Source: Chondrus crispus (Eukaryota > Rhodophyta > Florideophyceae > Gigartinales > Gigartinaceae). From it: 64,000 nucleotides of DNA. Location: contig NW_005178504.1 of the NCBI RefSeq assembly GCF_000350225.1, forward strand, positions 176,205 to 240,204, read 5' to 3'. This document shows, in pieces, positions 1 to 10,790 of the stretch. How positions within the stretch are numbered: the stretch's first letter is position 1; each line of letters opens with the position of its first letter. Made by a program: the position numbers and the translations under genes. The notes beneath the pieces are model-generated. The model saw only the letters and a list, made by a program, of their open reading frames with translations, was not told the origin of the DNA and did no database searches.

Positions 1-120
1 CGCCCCCTGTACTCGGGGGTACACGTGGTGGTACTGTAGAGCATCGAGCTCTACAGTAACCGATCCGATTCTGAGTTGATCTAATCTAAGATAAAGCCCC
101 AGGGGGGGGGTTATACTACA
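1..120 (-). repeat. E-family LTR end inserted in element A 3' LTR
   Basis: The segment ends in TTATACTACA directly against LTR sequence of element A (from 121). Read on the minus strand it begins TGTAGTATAACCCCCC, close to the start TGTAGCATAAACACCCCCC at 20704, and it shares TTGATCTAATCTAA with the other end of that LTR (22580s). It is therefore taken as part of an E-family LTR that interrupts the 3' LTR of A. The other end and the target duplication (predicted AGTAG) lie outside the window. A CACGTG palindrome lies at 22-27. Confidence 0.5.
32..58. repeat. 11-bp inverted repeat, potential hairpin
   Basis: TACTGTAGAGC at 32-42 is the exact reverse complement of GCTCTACAGTA at 48-58, with a 5-base loop. 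It lies inside the E-family LTR end. TACTGTA motifs are also dense in the 74-bp repeats of the other E LTR near 21.13-21.28 kb. Confidence 0.6.
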
Positions 121-635
121 AGTAGCAGCGCTACGTCAACTGTGTCGCCCAATGGCTCGAATCACCTACACCGGTTCGGTCGCAACCGAGGCCGATGGCA
201 CCAACACAAGATAAGGGAAAAATAGGTAGAATTAGAGATAGAAAAGGATAGGGAAATAAAGGAAAGAGAAAAGGGAACCCCGAGCGATAGAGGACGCCGT
301 AGGCTTAGGTAAAAGGGAGCGTCTTGGTAGAGACGGACTTCGACCAAGGCGACATTCAACTCCGGCAACTCGGGTTGGTTTATTGACTTGTTCGGTCAAA
401 GGGCTAAGTTATATAGAGCCCCGCCGGGCGAGTACAGTAGCTCCCGGCTCTAGATTCTAGATCTAATCTAGTGTCAGCAAAATTAATGCCAACTAATTAA
501 CTAAATAAAATAAAATAATTAAAAATTAAAACTGTGCAATTATTCACACGTGTGTCCCCCAAACCCGGACTACTTTTCGTATCCAAATGTTTTCCTTTCT
601 TTTCACCCCCCTTTCCAGGTGCGTATTGCACTACA
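121..635 (-). repeat. Element A 3' LTR, interrupted
   Basis: On the minus strand the LTR begins TGTAGTGCAAT at 635 and runs left to 121, where E-family sequence cuts it. It matches about the first half of the LTR at 13137-14155. Its first 180 bases are a different U3 type from the 5' LTR of the same element and instead resemble the LTRs of element C and the solo LTR at 18423. A TATA-like TTATATAG, read on the minus strand as CTATATAA, lies near 409-416. Confidence 0.88.
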
Positions 636-647
636 TATCCCCCTTCT
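636..647 (-). other. Polypurine tract of element A
   Basis: On the minus strand the sequence is AGAAGGGGGATA immediately before the LTR start TGTAGTGCAAT. The equivalent AGGAGGGGGATA lies immediately before the 3' LTR of element C (41636-41647). This placement, typical of the plus-strand primer of LTR elements, shows that the opposite-strand gene lies inside the element. Confidence 0.8.
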
Positions 648-745
648 GAGCGCTCTCGCGCAGCGGCTTCACTCCCTTGCTTCCCAACTTCTTCCTTTTT
701 CTCCCGACCATCGGTCGCCGCTCGCGTGAGAGTAAGACGATCTCC

Positions 746-2410
746 ATGTTTCCTTCATCGGATCCCACTGTCGGACATACCGCCCGCGGTCGCCGCGGTG
801 TGGGCTTCTCACACACGCCTTCCATTCCTAGCGACCTTCCTTCCATACCCTGACTTCCCCCGAACACCAACGTTCCTGAACCGGTCTTTCATCCCGATCT
901 CCATCCTTCATCAGCCCCTTGTCGATACCCCTCACTAGCCGAGCTCCAAGGTAAATCCATGCGCGACTATCCCTTACTGTACGCGGCCACTCCTTGGTTT
1001 TCCGCCATCGACGTGCGCGACGTCACTAGCATCGGGCGCGACTTTGCCGACGGTGCGGGGATGCTGCCGGGTCACCTTCCCCTTCTAGCTATTTCCTCCT
1101 ACGATTGGCGTGCCCGTGTCGCCATTCCCCCTTCTATCCTGCGTCGTTCCTCCCCTCGTGGCCGACAGGGCCTATCCCTGCGGTTCATGGAAGCCGTTCT
1201 CGACCGTCTCGACCTATCCCTATCCGATGCCCTCATCCCTCCGTCCTTCGGATGTGACACGTGGAAGTTTCGCACGGAGGGGGAGCGTGATTACCCCGAC
1301 AACCTCTTCAGCTGGACACGGGGTGACCCCGTGCTCGAGGCGGACCGCCTGTGGCATAACCAACTGACGGTGACTAACGATGCCCTGTCATACACGCGCG
1401 CAATCCTCCCCCTCAATTTCCGATATACGAAAGGCGGGAACATCCCCTTCTTCCAGCATACGGTCCGATTCGAGCGTAAGATGAGATCGGACACCGGATA
1501 TTTCCTAGCTTACTAAATGGTTGAGGCGGGGGAAATTGCTCGGTCACACTATCCCAACCGGTACCAGCAACTCCCCTCGTGGTGGGGACAATTTGAGGTC
1601 TGCCAAGGGTTTTGGGCAGAGCTCGGTCCCATCCTTACCTACTTTGGAAGCCATCTCACTGATCCTCGTCACGGGTTGTGGGTTGTCTTTTTGACGGAGT
1701 GGTGCGTGAAGGTAGCCGCCACCTTGCTCTGGGAGGCGTACGATTGTTGGCGGCTTTGGTATCTTCCTCCGAAGCTCGTCGAGCTCATGTGCCTTTTGGA
1801 CTATACTGTGCCCTTGGGCGGAGCAGACACCGACTTCGAACTGCACTCCTTACTCGAAAAGATCAATCAGGTCGACTGGGATGTTGTTCCCCCTATCAAC
1901 TCATCCCGATCCTTCGCGAGGCGACGCCCGTCCTTTTCTCCCGGACGAAGTCACAATGCGGCGGGTGACTTTGTCTGGTTCAACCCTTGGACATCCGCCT
2001 TGTGGTCTCCCTCCGAAGCGCGCCTCAGTCGCCAATTCGGCAACCAAGTTCCAACCCCTGACGTAGCTCCCATACGAGCCATAGATCCCCGCGCAGACGA
2101 CGTTTGCCCCCGACCGTCTGCTCCAGATTCCCCTCTCCCTGCAGCCCCTGCCGCTGCTCCTCCTGCTGTCGATATCCCCTCGGCAGGGCATACTGAAACT
2201 CTGTCGGTTAGGGAAGCGTTTTCTTCCCCACCGTCCCCATCAATTCCCAAAAAGAGCGACGGAGCCATTGACATCTACTGCACATTGCTCCGCGCTCATG
2301 GCATCGAAGGTGAAGCTCTCCAAGGGGCTTCCCTCGATGATCTGCGAGTCCTTGCTCGACTCGTTACCTCACTCCCGAAGGAAAAATCCTTGGGTGTGCC
2401 GCCCCAATGA
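746..2410 (+). pseudogene. Opposite-strand gene of element A, unknown protein, two in-frame stops
   Basis: From ATG at 746 one frame runs to the TGA after codon 554 (2410), broken by a TGA near 850 and a TAA at 1514-1516. In element C the latter codon is CAA, so it is a point mutation. The start was chosen because the frame aligns with the ATG of the C copy (41522). Landmarks are SFGCDTWKFRTEGER (about residues 165-180), LWHNQLTVTNDA, GPILTYFGSHL, LLWEAYDCWRLWYLP, a VPLGG block, SRSFARRRPSFSPGR, a Pro/Ala/Ser-rich linker, and a closing module with EALQGASLDDLRVLAR. I see no signal peptide, zinc finger, chromodomain or polymerase motif. The gene begins about 110 bases from the 3' LTR and is transcribed towards pol. 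The family is unknown to me; a structural or regulatory protein is possible. Confidence 0.85.
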
Positions 2411-5400
2411 CCTGCCGCTTAGAGCGACTTCCCCGTGATCCGTTCTCGGATTATTACCCGTTTGGGGTGACGTCTGGTTATTGACGTCATCCTGTAGCTT
2501 TTGGATAATAAATGAACCACCTGCGTATCCCCCGTTACCTTCACTTTCCTCCTCTTTTGTGGCACATTCTCTTCCTCCTATTCTCGATGTGCGTTTCTTG
2601 CGGCATGTCCGGCGGCCGTCTTTGCCCGTAACGCAACATGGCGAAGGAAAGGAACTTCGCACTGACAGTAGGGGTATACGTGGGGCTTCGGGCAGCCTGC
2701 AGCCGATTCCCTCATCACAATATCGCAAAAGCGCCGCGTGAACCAAACGGGAGCCCGTTCTTCCTCTTGTCGGTTGTGCGCTTAACAACACTTAAAATCA
2801 CCATCCATGCCAACGTCCAGTCCGAAAAGAAACTCCAGACCACCGGCAGGGGGATGTATATTTTCTTTGCAGTTGCTGCGACACAGCGAGTGCGAAGAAC
2901 CTGTGAAAGTGAGAATTAGATTTTCCCTGACGTCACACCATTATCCATCATAGTCTTCCTTCTCTTCGATTCCTTTTTCCTCCTCTTTATCCAACACGAA
3001 CGTCTTCCTTTCCCTCGATTTCCTTTTTCCTCCTCTTTATCCAACACGAACGTCTTCCTTTCCCTCGATTTCCTTTTCCTCCTCTTTATCCAACACGTCG
3101 CGGCTGTGACACAGTAAAGTTTAGACGTCTTCGAATGTGTGAGTCCACAAGGGCTCGTCCCATCGGTTCGATGTCGACATCACGATGTGCTCCCCCGGGG
3201 AGGTGCGTAGTGCGCCTTTCCCTTTTGTTCTCCAGCCTTCTATCCGTAGCCACACACAACAAACAAAAATCAGCCAGCCTTCTAACACGATCGGAACTTG
3301 GTCCCTTTGCGTCTCGTCCGTTCGGACGGTCAAAGCGAGAGTCGATCCCAGTTTTGGCCTGTTAGCGATTAGTTACCCTTCGTCCGGCGCTCCCCTGCTC
3401 TCGTTGCGATCCGCGATCCCTTCTTCCTTCTCTTCAATTATCTCCTCAATTCCACGAACCCTTTTCTTTGAAAGTATTAGAAACGTACACTGTAGTGAGC
3501 AAATCAAATAACGCGGGTCATTCAATTCAATATTAGATTACCCAGGGAGTGGACTAACGTTCTCAACAAATGCCCTGGTGCTCAATTCACACGACAAAAA
3601 AAACGAAACAAAACAAAAAAAAACTGAACGAAACTGCGATAATTCTTCCACGTAATCTCCACGGGCTCTGCATTCTCTCTGTCTCGCGGGGGAGAATTGG
3701 TGCGGCTGCCCTCCCACTCGTCGTACGCTTCCGTGTTGCGCATCCTCGGACAATTCCTCGATCGTAGACATGAGCCGTAGCCACTCCGGCCTTAGTCATT
3801 TTTTTTTGTCTGACTGCCTTGCAGGGCTGTTGCACATTTTGCCCCCATTTAACCCTTCCTTCTCCCAGGTCAACGGATGACTTGTAATTTTCACATTAAA
3901 ATAGTAACCGTACGGCAACGATACGTCGGTTCGGAGATCGCTCTCTTCCTTCCTTCGGGGACCTTGTGGTCTTGCCGGTCAGCGTCCGAGGGACGCAATC
4001 GCGTCTCCGACGTCAAAAAAATAGAATAGGGCGAAGCAAGACAAAGCCAAAAGCGAAAACGAAAGAAACATAACTTCTCCCTGCTCGACGAGTTTCTGTC
4101 CCCAATCTGTCGATCGTGGTCAGCGCCAAGCGCCTTCCCTGCATGGTCCGTCGGATACACTACTGTAGCAATCCGGGGGTTTCGACTGAACCAGGCAATT
4201 CCTGCCATAACTTGTCGCGTCCACACGTCGTGCGTATAGGCCTGGATCCACCTTCTTATCTCCCTCCAACGTGGTGGTCTCGTCGGGATCGGCGCCCTTT
4301 TGGTTGTCCTAGTCTTGCGCGTCGACGTCGCGGCGCGAGGATGTATTCCGCCTTCACAAAGAAAAAAAATAAACAGGCAAACAAACGTAGAGCAGAAAAT
4401 AAAAAAACAGACAGCTAGAAAGGGAGTCAAAGAACAGGAAAGAAAATTGCCATGGTGGATCGCTCGGGGTAAAAACAAGGACGTGAGCTTGGCGACGTCA
4501 GTCGCTACAAGCAACAGACAGATTGTCGGTCACAAGCTCGTCGAGCGACACTTTCTTCTCCGTTGGATTCGTCCTTTCCTCAATGTTCCTCCTGGACATC
4601 CGTGGAGGAAGAAGGCGCGAGACTCTCGATCCTCTCATGAATAAATAAATAACGTTCCGTTCCCCTTCTTTCTTTCGTCTTCCGTTCGCCGCTGCGAGCG
4701 ACCAGGATTTTTGCGAACAGAAATAGTCGCGGTTTTTGGGGAGAGGGGGGGAAGGCTCCTATGCCGGTGTGCGTATCCGATGGTATTCGGTCGTTCCGAG
4801 ATTTACACGTGGGGGAACCCTCCCGCTCGCCGTGCGTCGATTTCTTAGTCTCTCGATCGTAGTCAACGCCTTTGAAACGAGTTTGACGACGTCGTTGTTC
4901 GGTGTTGTGGTCGGCGTCGCGCGCGGTGGTTGGTGACGGTGCTGCCGGACGGCCTCGGATACTCGTGCCTTTGGCTATAGCAAGCGACAGCCCTTTCTCG
5001 TATGACCGACAAGTTCCGTACCTTCCCTTAATTTTGATTAAAATTTCGAAGACTGACCAGTGTTCAATTTTCAACTTTCACCGCCCGTCCAGCAGCTCCC
5101 TGCCGACATCCCCATTTTTTTGATTAAATCATGTCCCACGAGGGTGGATCACTGATCCAAGCGTCCCTTCACGTGCGCGCGGCGGCAGCGCGTGATCGCA
5201 TCCAAGGAGGTGTATTACCTCAGCCTGAGACTACAGTAAATTTTTCCATTTCATGGCATGGCAGCGCGCGCTGCTTCATTCATGTGAGGGGGTCCGATGC
5301 AGAATCGCCTAACTCATTCCAGTTTCCTTCTCTCATTTCCTGTGATCGCGATGCCGGCGACTATCGCTACCCTCTCTCTCCGCGGTGCGCTTCACATCGT

Positions 5401-6202
5401 CCACGTCCTCTTGATCCGTCTCGTTCACGTGCGCGTGCCCGCGCATTTCAACTGCCTCTTTTCCACACCTTCTCGTTCTTCCTGCGCGGGACAGCATTCC
5501 GACCGACTCGGCGTTATCCCTTTTGGCTCCCCCCCGAACTACGGGAGGTTGTCTTGTCGACAGGAATTTACCCTTTCTCGCTTCCGTGCGCGTCCTTCTG
5601 CGCGATACAAAACGAAAAAAAGAATTGACGACAAAAGAATCAGAAAAACGCTAGTCGTGGTATCGCACGATCGATCGCTGTACGTCAACGACGTTCCCAT
5701 CAGGGCTTCTATTCGACTCATTCTGGGCGTGGGCGACACCGGTGGTGTGTTGCCGGCCGTCCCAGTCTCTCGAACTCGACTTCACGCCTTTCTTAACGCC
5801 CTATGCCTCTCAATCGTCAGTGTCGTTCCCGGATCATTGTAAAAATTCACACAACCCTTCTGTGTTCCGCGTTTTTCCTCGCGACACTTGTCTCTCTGAA
5901 CTTCCTTCACGCGATCCGTCCTCTCCTTCCTCGACTCGAGATACAGCGTGTAGCCTTAATCACGATCGGCGGTTCGCAGTCCCTTGTCGCCCTTGGGCGC
6001 CTGTCGTGTTCTTCTGACATTACGCACGATCCTTCCGGAATGACCGACCTAGGTGCGTCTCCGGAAGGGAAAACAAACATAAAGAAACAAAACAACCAAA
6101 AAAACAAAAACGAAACAGAATAGTTAAGAAGGTAAAAACATAGGAAACTGGTTGCGGCTCGCGTCTTCTTTTCGCTTTCCATCATCACATTGCGTATGGA
6201 GC
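2411..6202. other. Region between opposite-strand gene and pol of element A
   Basis: About 3.8 kb with only short, unconvincing open frames. The first 150 bases are alignable in patches with the matching place in element B (43319 on), for example ACCACCTGCGTATCCCC against ACCCACCTGCGAATCCCC. A second shared block with a T-run and GATTAAATCAT lies at about 5095-5150. It probably holds 3' ends of the two convergent transcripts. Pyrimidine-rich and A-rich runs are common; no gene is recognised. Confidence 0.6.
2952..3098. repeat. Three 50-bp tandem repeats
   Basis: A unit containing GTCTTCCTT, TCGAT, a T/C-rich core and CTCTTTATCCAACACG occurs three times with 50-base spacing (about 2953, 3002, 3052). 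The first copy differs slightly and the third lacks one T in the T run. It lies 540 bases beyond the opposite-strand gene. Confidence 0.8.
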
Positions 6203-9200
6203 TCATCCTGGTCTCGCGCGTGCGACTTGCGGCGGGAGGGGCAGTTTCTTCCTCCGGAAATACGTGACGGCCGCACTGCGGGGTAATTGCTCAATGGGCT
6301 CCCACGTCGCGTCCTCGGGCGCATAACCGTACCATTCCACCTTGAGAATCAAATTACCATTTTGATAATCGTGGTCGACGACCCGGTCGATTACATATTC
6401 CGTGTTCTCTGTTTCCTCTCCTTTCTCTGAACTGTTTCCTTCCCCCTTCTGAAGATCTTCCAACTCGTCCTCTTCTCTGGACGTTCCGAGCTCGCGTAGG
6501 TTTGGAGGTGTCTCCGCTGTCGGCGTTTGACCAACTAAATTATCCTGGTCCCCCGTCGTAGGCGCACGGGTGTGAGGACGTTCCTCGTCCTCCGTTGCCT
6601 CTCCTTCTTCGTTTAACTCCGGCTCTCCCAGGAACTGTAGCGCTTGACGTAGGCCGGTTATCGGCGCATGGTCCATTGGGCTTGGGGCTAATTCCACCCT
6701 GTCTCGCGATACGCGTTCCTCCTGATCGCCAATGGCAATGACTACCGTATGTTGATCCGATCTTCTGACCTGATAAGGCCCTGTAGCGACTTGTGCGAGC
6801 TTATGTTTCGGTTCGCTAGCCGTGCCCTGCTCCTTCCGGAGGAACACGTAGGACCCTGGTGGGATCTCGTATTGCGGCTTGCGAAGGCGTGCGTCGAAAT
6901 TTCGCTTGTATCGGGCTTGTTCCTTTCGCAAACTTCTATCGGCGCTTCGCATTAGGCTCTCCAACCACGACTGCCATTTCAGGTAGTATGCTCGTGACGA
7001 GCTGAAGTTCTCCAAAGTTGGTTGCGCTTGTAACGCAATGTTTCTCGGCGCCCGAGCCAACACCAGCTCGAAGGGCGCAATGTTCGTAGTTCGATGGACT
7101 TGTGTGTTGTAGGCGAACGTCACAGCGTCGCTAAATAAGTCCCAGTCCTTGGGATGCTCTCCAACGTATTTTCGCAACACGGAAGTCAGCGTGCGGTTAA
7201 ATCTCTCAACTTGGCCGTTGGCTTGCGGGTGGTACGTAGTCGTGAACACATTGCGTATGCCGAGAATTCGGCAGACGTTCGGAAAGAACCGGGCCGTGAA
7301 CTGTGTTCCATTGTCGGACAGCAGCTTGACCGGCGGTCCGTACACGAATACCCAATGGTGAACGAAGGCTTGTGCGATGTGCGCAGCTGATATCTTCTTC
7401 AACGGTACGGTTCGTACCAGTTTCGAGTATCGATCGCTGCTCAAGAGAATATACCGATTCCCTCGTTTAGTTGTAATTAACTCGCCGAGGATGTCGATGG
7501 CGACAAATTCCAGCGGCGCTTTTGGCGTGAACAGCTTCATTTCCTTCGTGTTTTTCTTAACTTCACCCTTTCCCGCGCACATGCGGCGCAATTCTTCGCG
7601 ACTGCGTAGCAGTCTAGGGCCATCGTAGGCCAATAAAAATACCTTCTCAAAGTCTTGTAAAGTTTCCTGCCTCCCGGGTGGCCTGCCAATTTTGCGTAAT
7701 GGCTTAACCCCAGGACGCGGTCCCTTAACGATTGTGGTATCACCACTTGTACAAACTCCGCCGCGGTACGGCATAGAGTTCCTTCGAGTTCCTCGGTCTC
7801 CATGCTGAACGTTCTCACCTTTCCGGCGTCCATTTCTTCCTTGATGCGGTTGCAGAAAGGGTTGACAGCTTGCTCGCGAATGAGCTCCTCCGGAGTGTCA
7901 GCTTGGAATTGATCGAGGCGATCAGAGGCGGTCCCCCCCTCAAGAGCGAGGATGTCGTCTGCCGCGTCAATACTTTCCTCGTCCTCCACTGTACCCTCGG
8001 CCGGTTTGGCCATAAAGCAAGGGATTTCGTCGTCGATTTCGTCGACGGTTTCTCCTGCGGTTCGCAACCTTGACAAAGCGTCCGCCTGGCTGTTAGCCTT
8101 TCCCTTTTTGTACTTGATTTCAAAATGGAATTCCGAGAGGCGTAGCCTCCATCGGATTAATCTCCCGCTGGGGTCGGTTACGTTCATCAACCACCTCAAT
8201 GAGGCATGGTCGGTATGCACGACGAAGTGCTCGCCATATAGATATGGTCTTAAAGTCTGTACGGCCCAAATTACCGCTAGACATTCTTTTTCTGATACAG
8301 AATAGTTTCTCTCGGCTGCGGCTAACGTTCTTGAAAAGAACCCGATGGGTTTGCGTTGCGCATCCGGGTGTGTTTGAAATAGTGCAGCGCCTATTTGGGA
8401 GTCGCTTGCATCGGTATCTACCGAGTAGGGTAGGTCCTTCTTCGGCAGCGCCAACACCGGCGGTGCCAAGATGGCGTCCTTGAGCTTATGAAAAGCTTTC
8501 TTGCACGGTTCGTCGAATCCTTCCAACTGGACCGGTTGTCCTTTCTTCAACAGTTGATTGAGCGGATGCGCGATTTTCGCATAATGCGGAACGAATCTGC
8601 GGTAGACATTACAAAGTCCCAAGAAGCTCCTGAGCTGGGTCTGCGTTTGAGGGTACCTCACTTGTTCCAATGCGACGGTTCGCGCAGCGTCCACTTCCAA
8701 TGTACCTGGCCGAACGACATGGCCCAGGTACTTGATCTTTTCGACGAAAAATTCGCACTTGCGAAGCTTGAGCTTCACACCTGCCTTCTCCAATACAGAA
8801 AATATCTCATCCACGTGCACGATGTGCTCCTCCCACGACTTGCTAAAAATTATTATGTCGTCCAGATACACCAAACAGCACTTCCAACGGAACGGAGAGA
8901 GCAGGATATCCATTGCTCTCTGAAACGTCGCTGGCGCGTTAGTTAGCCCGAAGGGCTTTCTTGAGAAGCGATACAGTCCTGAGTGACACGAAAATGCGGT
9001 CTTGTCGCGGTCGCGCTCAGGGATAGGCATCTGCCAATATCCCGAGATCGCGTCCAACGCGGAGAAAACCTTGGTGTCACCAAGCGAGTCCAGGCACTCA
9101 TCCATGCGCGGTAAGGGGTACGTGTCCTTCACCGTCACTGCGTTCAGCCTGCGGTAGTCTACGCAAAAACGCATTGACCCGTCCGGCTTGGGCACCAGCA

Positions 9201-10790
9201 ACACGGGCGACGCCCATTCTGACTGCGCTGGTTCTATCACTCCTGCCTCCAACATCTTCTGCACCTCTGCATCTTCTACTTCGCGGGCTTTAGGCCCGGC
9301 CCGATACGGGGCTTGTGCGATGGGACGAGTCTCGGGGATCAACTCGATCCGATGGACTGTGGTATTAATTTCGCCAAGCGTCCCATCCCACATCCTTGAA
9401 TACTTCTTCAACATCCGACGGAACCGCTCGCGCAGCCGTTCCGGCACGTGGCTCAGGTCGAGGTCCTCTACGTCCGGCGGTGGCGGCTCAATCCTGCGTT
9501 GCGGCTTCGTAGATGCCGACGCGGAGAGCCCTGCCGACCGTTCTTCTGGCTGGTCCTCGCGCGCTTGATCCGACGGTTCGCACCTTGTCTCGCCCGTAGG
9601 CGTCTTGGTGGAATTAGGAAAATTTTCCTTCTTCCTTTCTTGAATTACGAGAACTTCACCAATGGTGGTTTTGCTCTCGGGCGCGGCTCTCGGGTGCGGT
9701 AATAATTCTGCCACCACTTGGCCTTTTTGCACCCTGACAGGGTACGCCCTAAAAGTCGCAACGAGTAAACGAAATGGCCTGTCAGGCTCAACCTGAACGA
9801 CACCATTCGTGCACGTCAACCCGTGCCTTTCGTACAACGACGAGTACGGCTGAACCACAACCAAGCCCGCCCTCTTCGAGGTGCATTCCACGACGCGTTG
9901 CGTCCCTGGCTCGATAGTCCTGGCTCTTGCCACTTTTACCTTAGGGGAAATTCGCTCCCCCTTTCCATCATTCTCGTCCTCTCCCGCGACGAGATTCTTC
10001 TTCCCTTTTCTCGTCGAGAACCGCCTAACTATCGGGACCTCCGAGAAATCCGCCAACTCAACCGTTTTCTTCCTTGGATAAATTGCTTCCACAAACCGGT
10101 CACAGTAGTCCGCGCCTAGAATTAGCGGGACGGCTAGTTTTTCGCATACAATAAACTCGGCTGCGGCCACAAATTTTCCAAGCCTCACAGGCATTCTAAT
10201 TGTGCCGAGAGTCCGGAGTGGCCTATTGTTGGCGTCGCCGATATCTTGGGTCGGTCCGTAGGACACTAGAGATTCCATTCCAGCTGGGAGTTCCGATTTT
10301 CGCACAAGGTTTGGTCCCGCGCCGATGTCTAAAACAGACAACACCCGGCTCATCAATCCAATTGTGGGTCCGATGTCCGCGTAAACTTTATAGTTTTTTC
10401 GCGCAAGGACCAAAATCTTCTCGGGACACTCCCTTCGCTTAACCCTGTACCAGGGTCTTCGAACTTCTTCCAGCGGATGATGTCGGGCTCGGCTCAAAAT
10501 TTTCTTGACTTGAGCTGGCCCTTTGGGCTTGGCTTATCCACCAATCCAACAACCTCCTCCTCGAGGCCTGATTTTTCCTTTAGAGACGGGGAACGGGGCT
10601 GAGCCCCGGGCACAGTACGTCGACCCTGTGCCTCTCGCGACTCATGCGAGATTCCCCTCTTTAGTTTTCCTGCCGCTGCGGGATCCTTCTCACATCCGAC
10701 GGCGCGGGCCCCGCGGTGGGCCCTCTGGAGGGTTGGTTCGGCCTCGGCGTTGAAGCACTCGGCGTGCTCGCCGTCTGCGAATCGAACCAA
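6203..10790 (-). pseudogene. pol: Element A pol (protease, RT, RNase H, integrase, chromodomain), frameshifted
   Basis: Minus-strand polyprotein. Protease lies near 10325 with DIGAG where C and B have DTGAG, so the conserved catalytic Thr is Ile. RT has the YLDD box near 8860 and the RNase H part lies about 8480-8060. Integrase has the zinc-binding start (HYAKLAGHPGG then NCAAC, about 7700-7570), catalytic blocks AIDILGE, LLSDNGTQF and NGQVERFNR, and the ATGPYQVR motif near 6780. The chromodomain is at about 6400-6270 (VEWYGY then ATWEP). The frame is -1 to gag and overlaps its end. It breaks near 10520 and again near 7560, where a run of six A in B and C is five here. Family-known role: maturation, reverse transcription and integration; the chromodomain usually targets chromatin. 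Confidence 0.93.

Noticed and set aside
162..368. Open frames inside every LTR, some conserved between copies
   Set aside because: They recur only because the LTR recurs, and they shift with LTR subtype differences. No codon-level constraint is visible.
534..938. Open frame across the LTR end as the start of the opposite-strand gene
   Set aside because: It is in a different phase from the conserved frame. The alignment with the C copy begins at ATG 746.
746..2410. Opposite-strand gene as a retroviral-type envelope
   Set aside because: No signal peptide, no clear membrane anchor and no paired Cys pattern. It also lies on the wrong strand for an env gene.
746..2410. Opposite-strand gene as a captured host gene next to the insertion
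   Set aside because: The polypurine tract and LTR boundary lie outside it in A, C and E, so it is an internal part of the element.
3590..3625. A-rich runs as tRNA or small RNA genes
   Set aside because: No cloverleaf or box A/B pattern could be made out anywhere in the gaps checked by eye.
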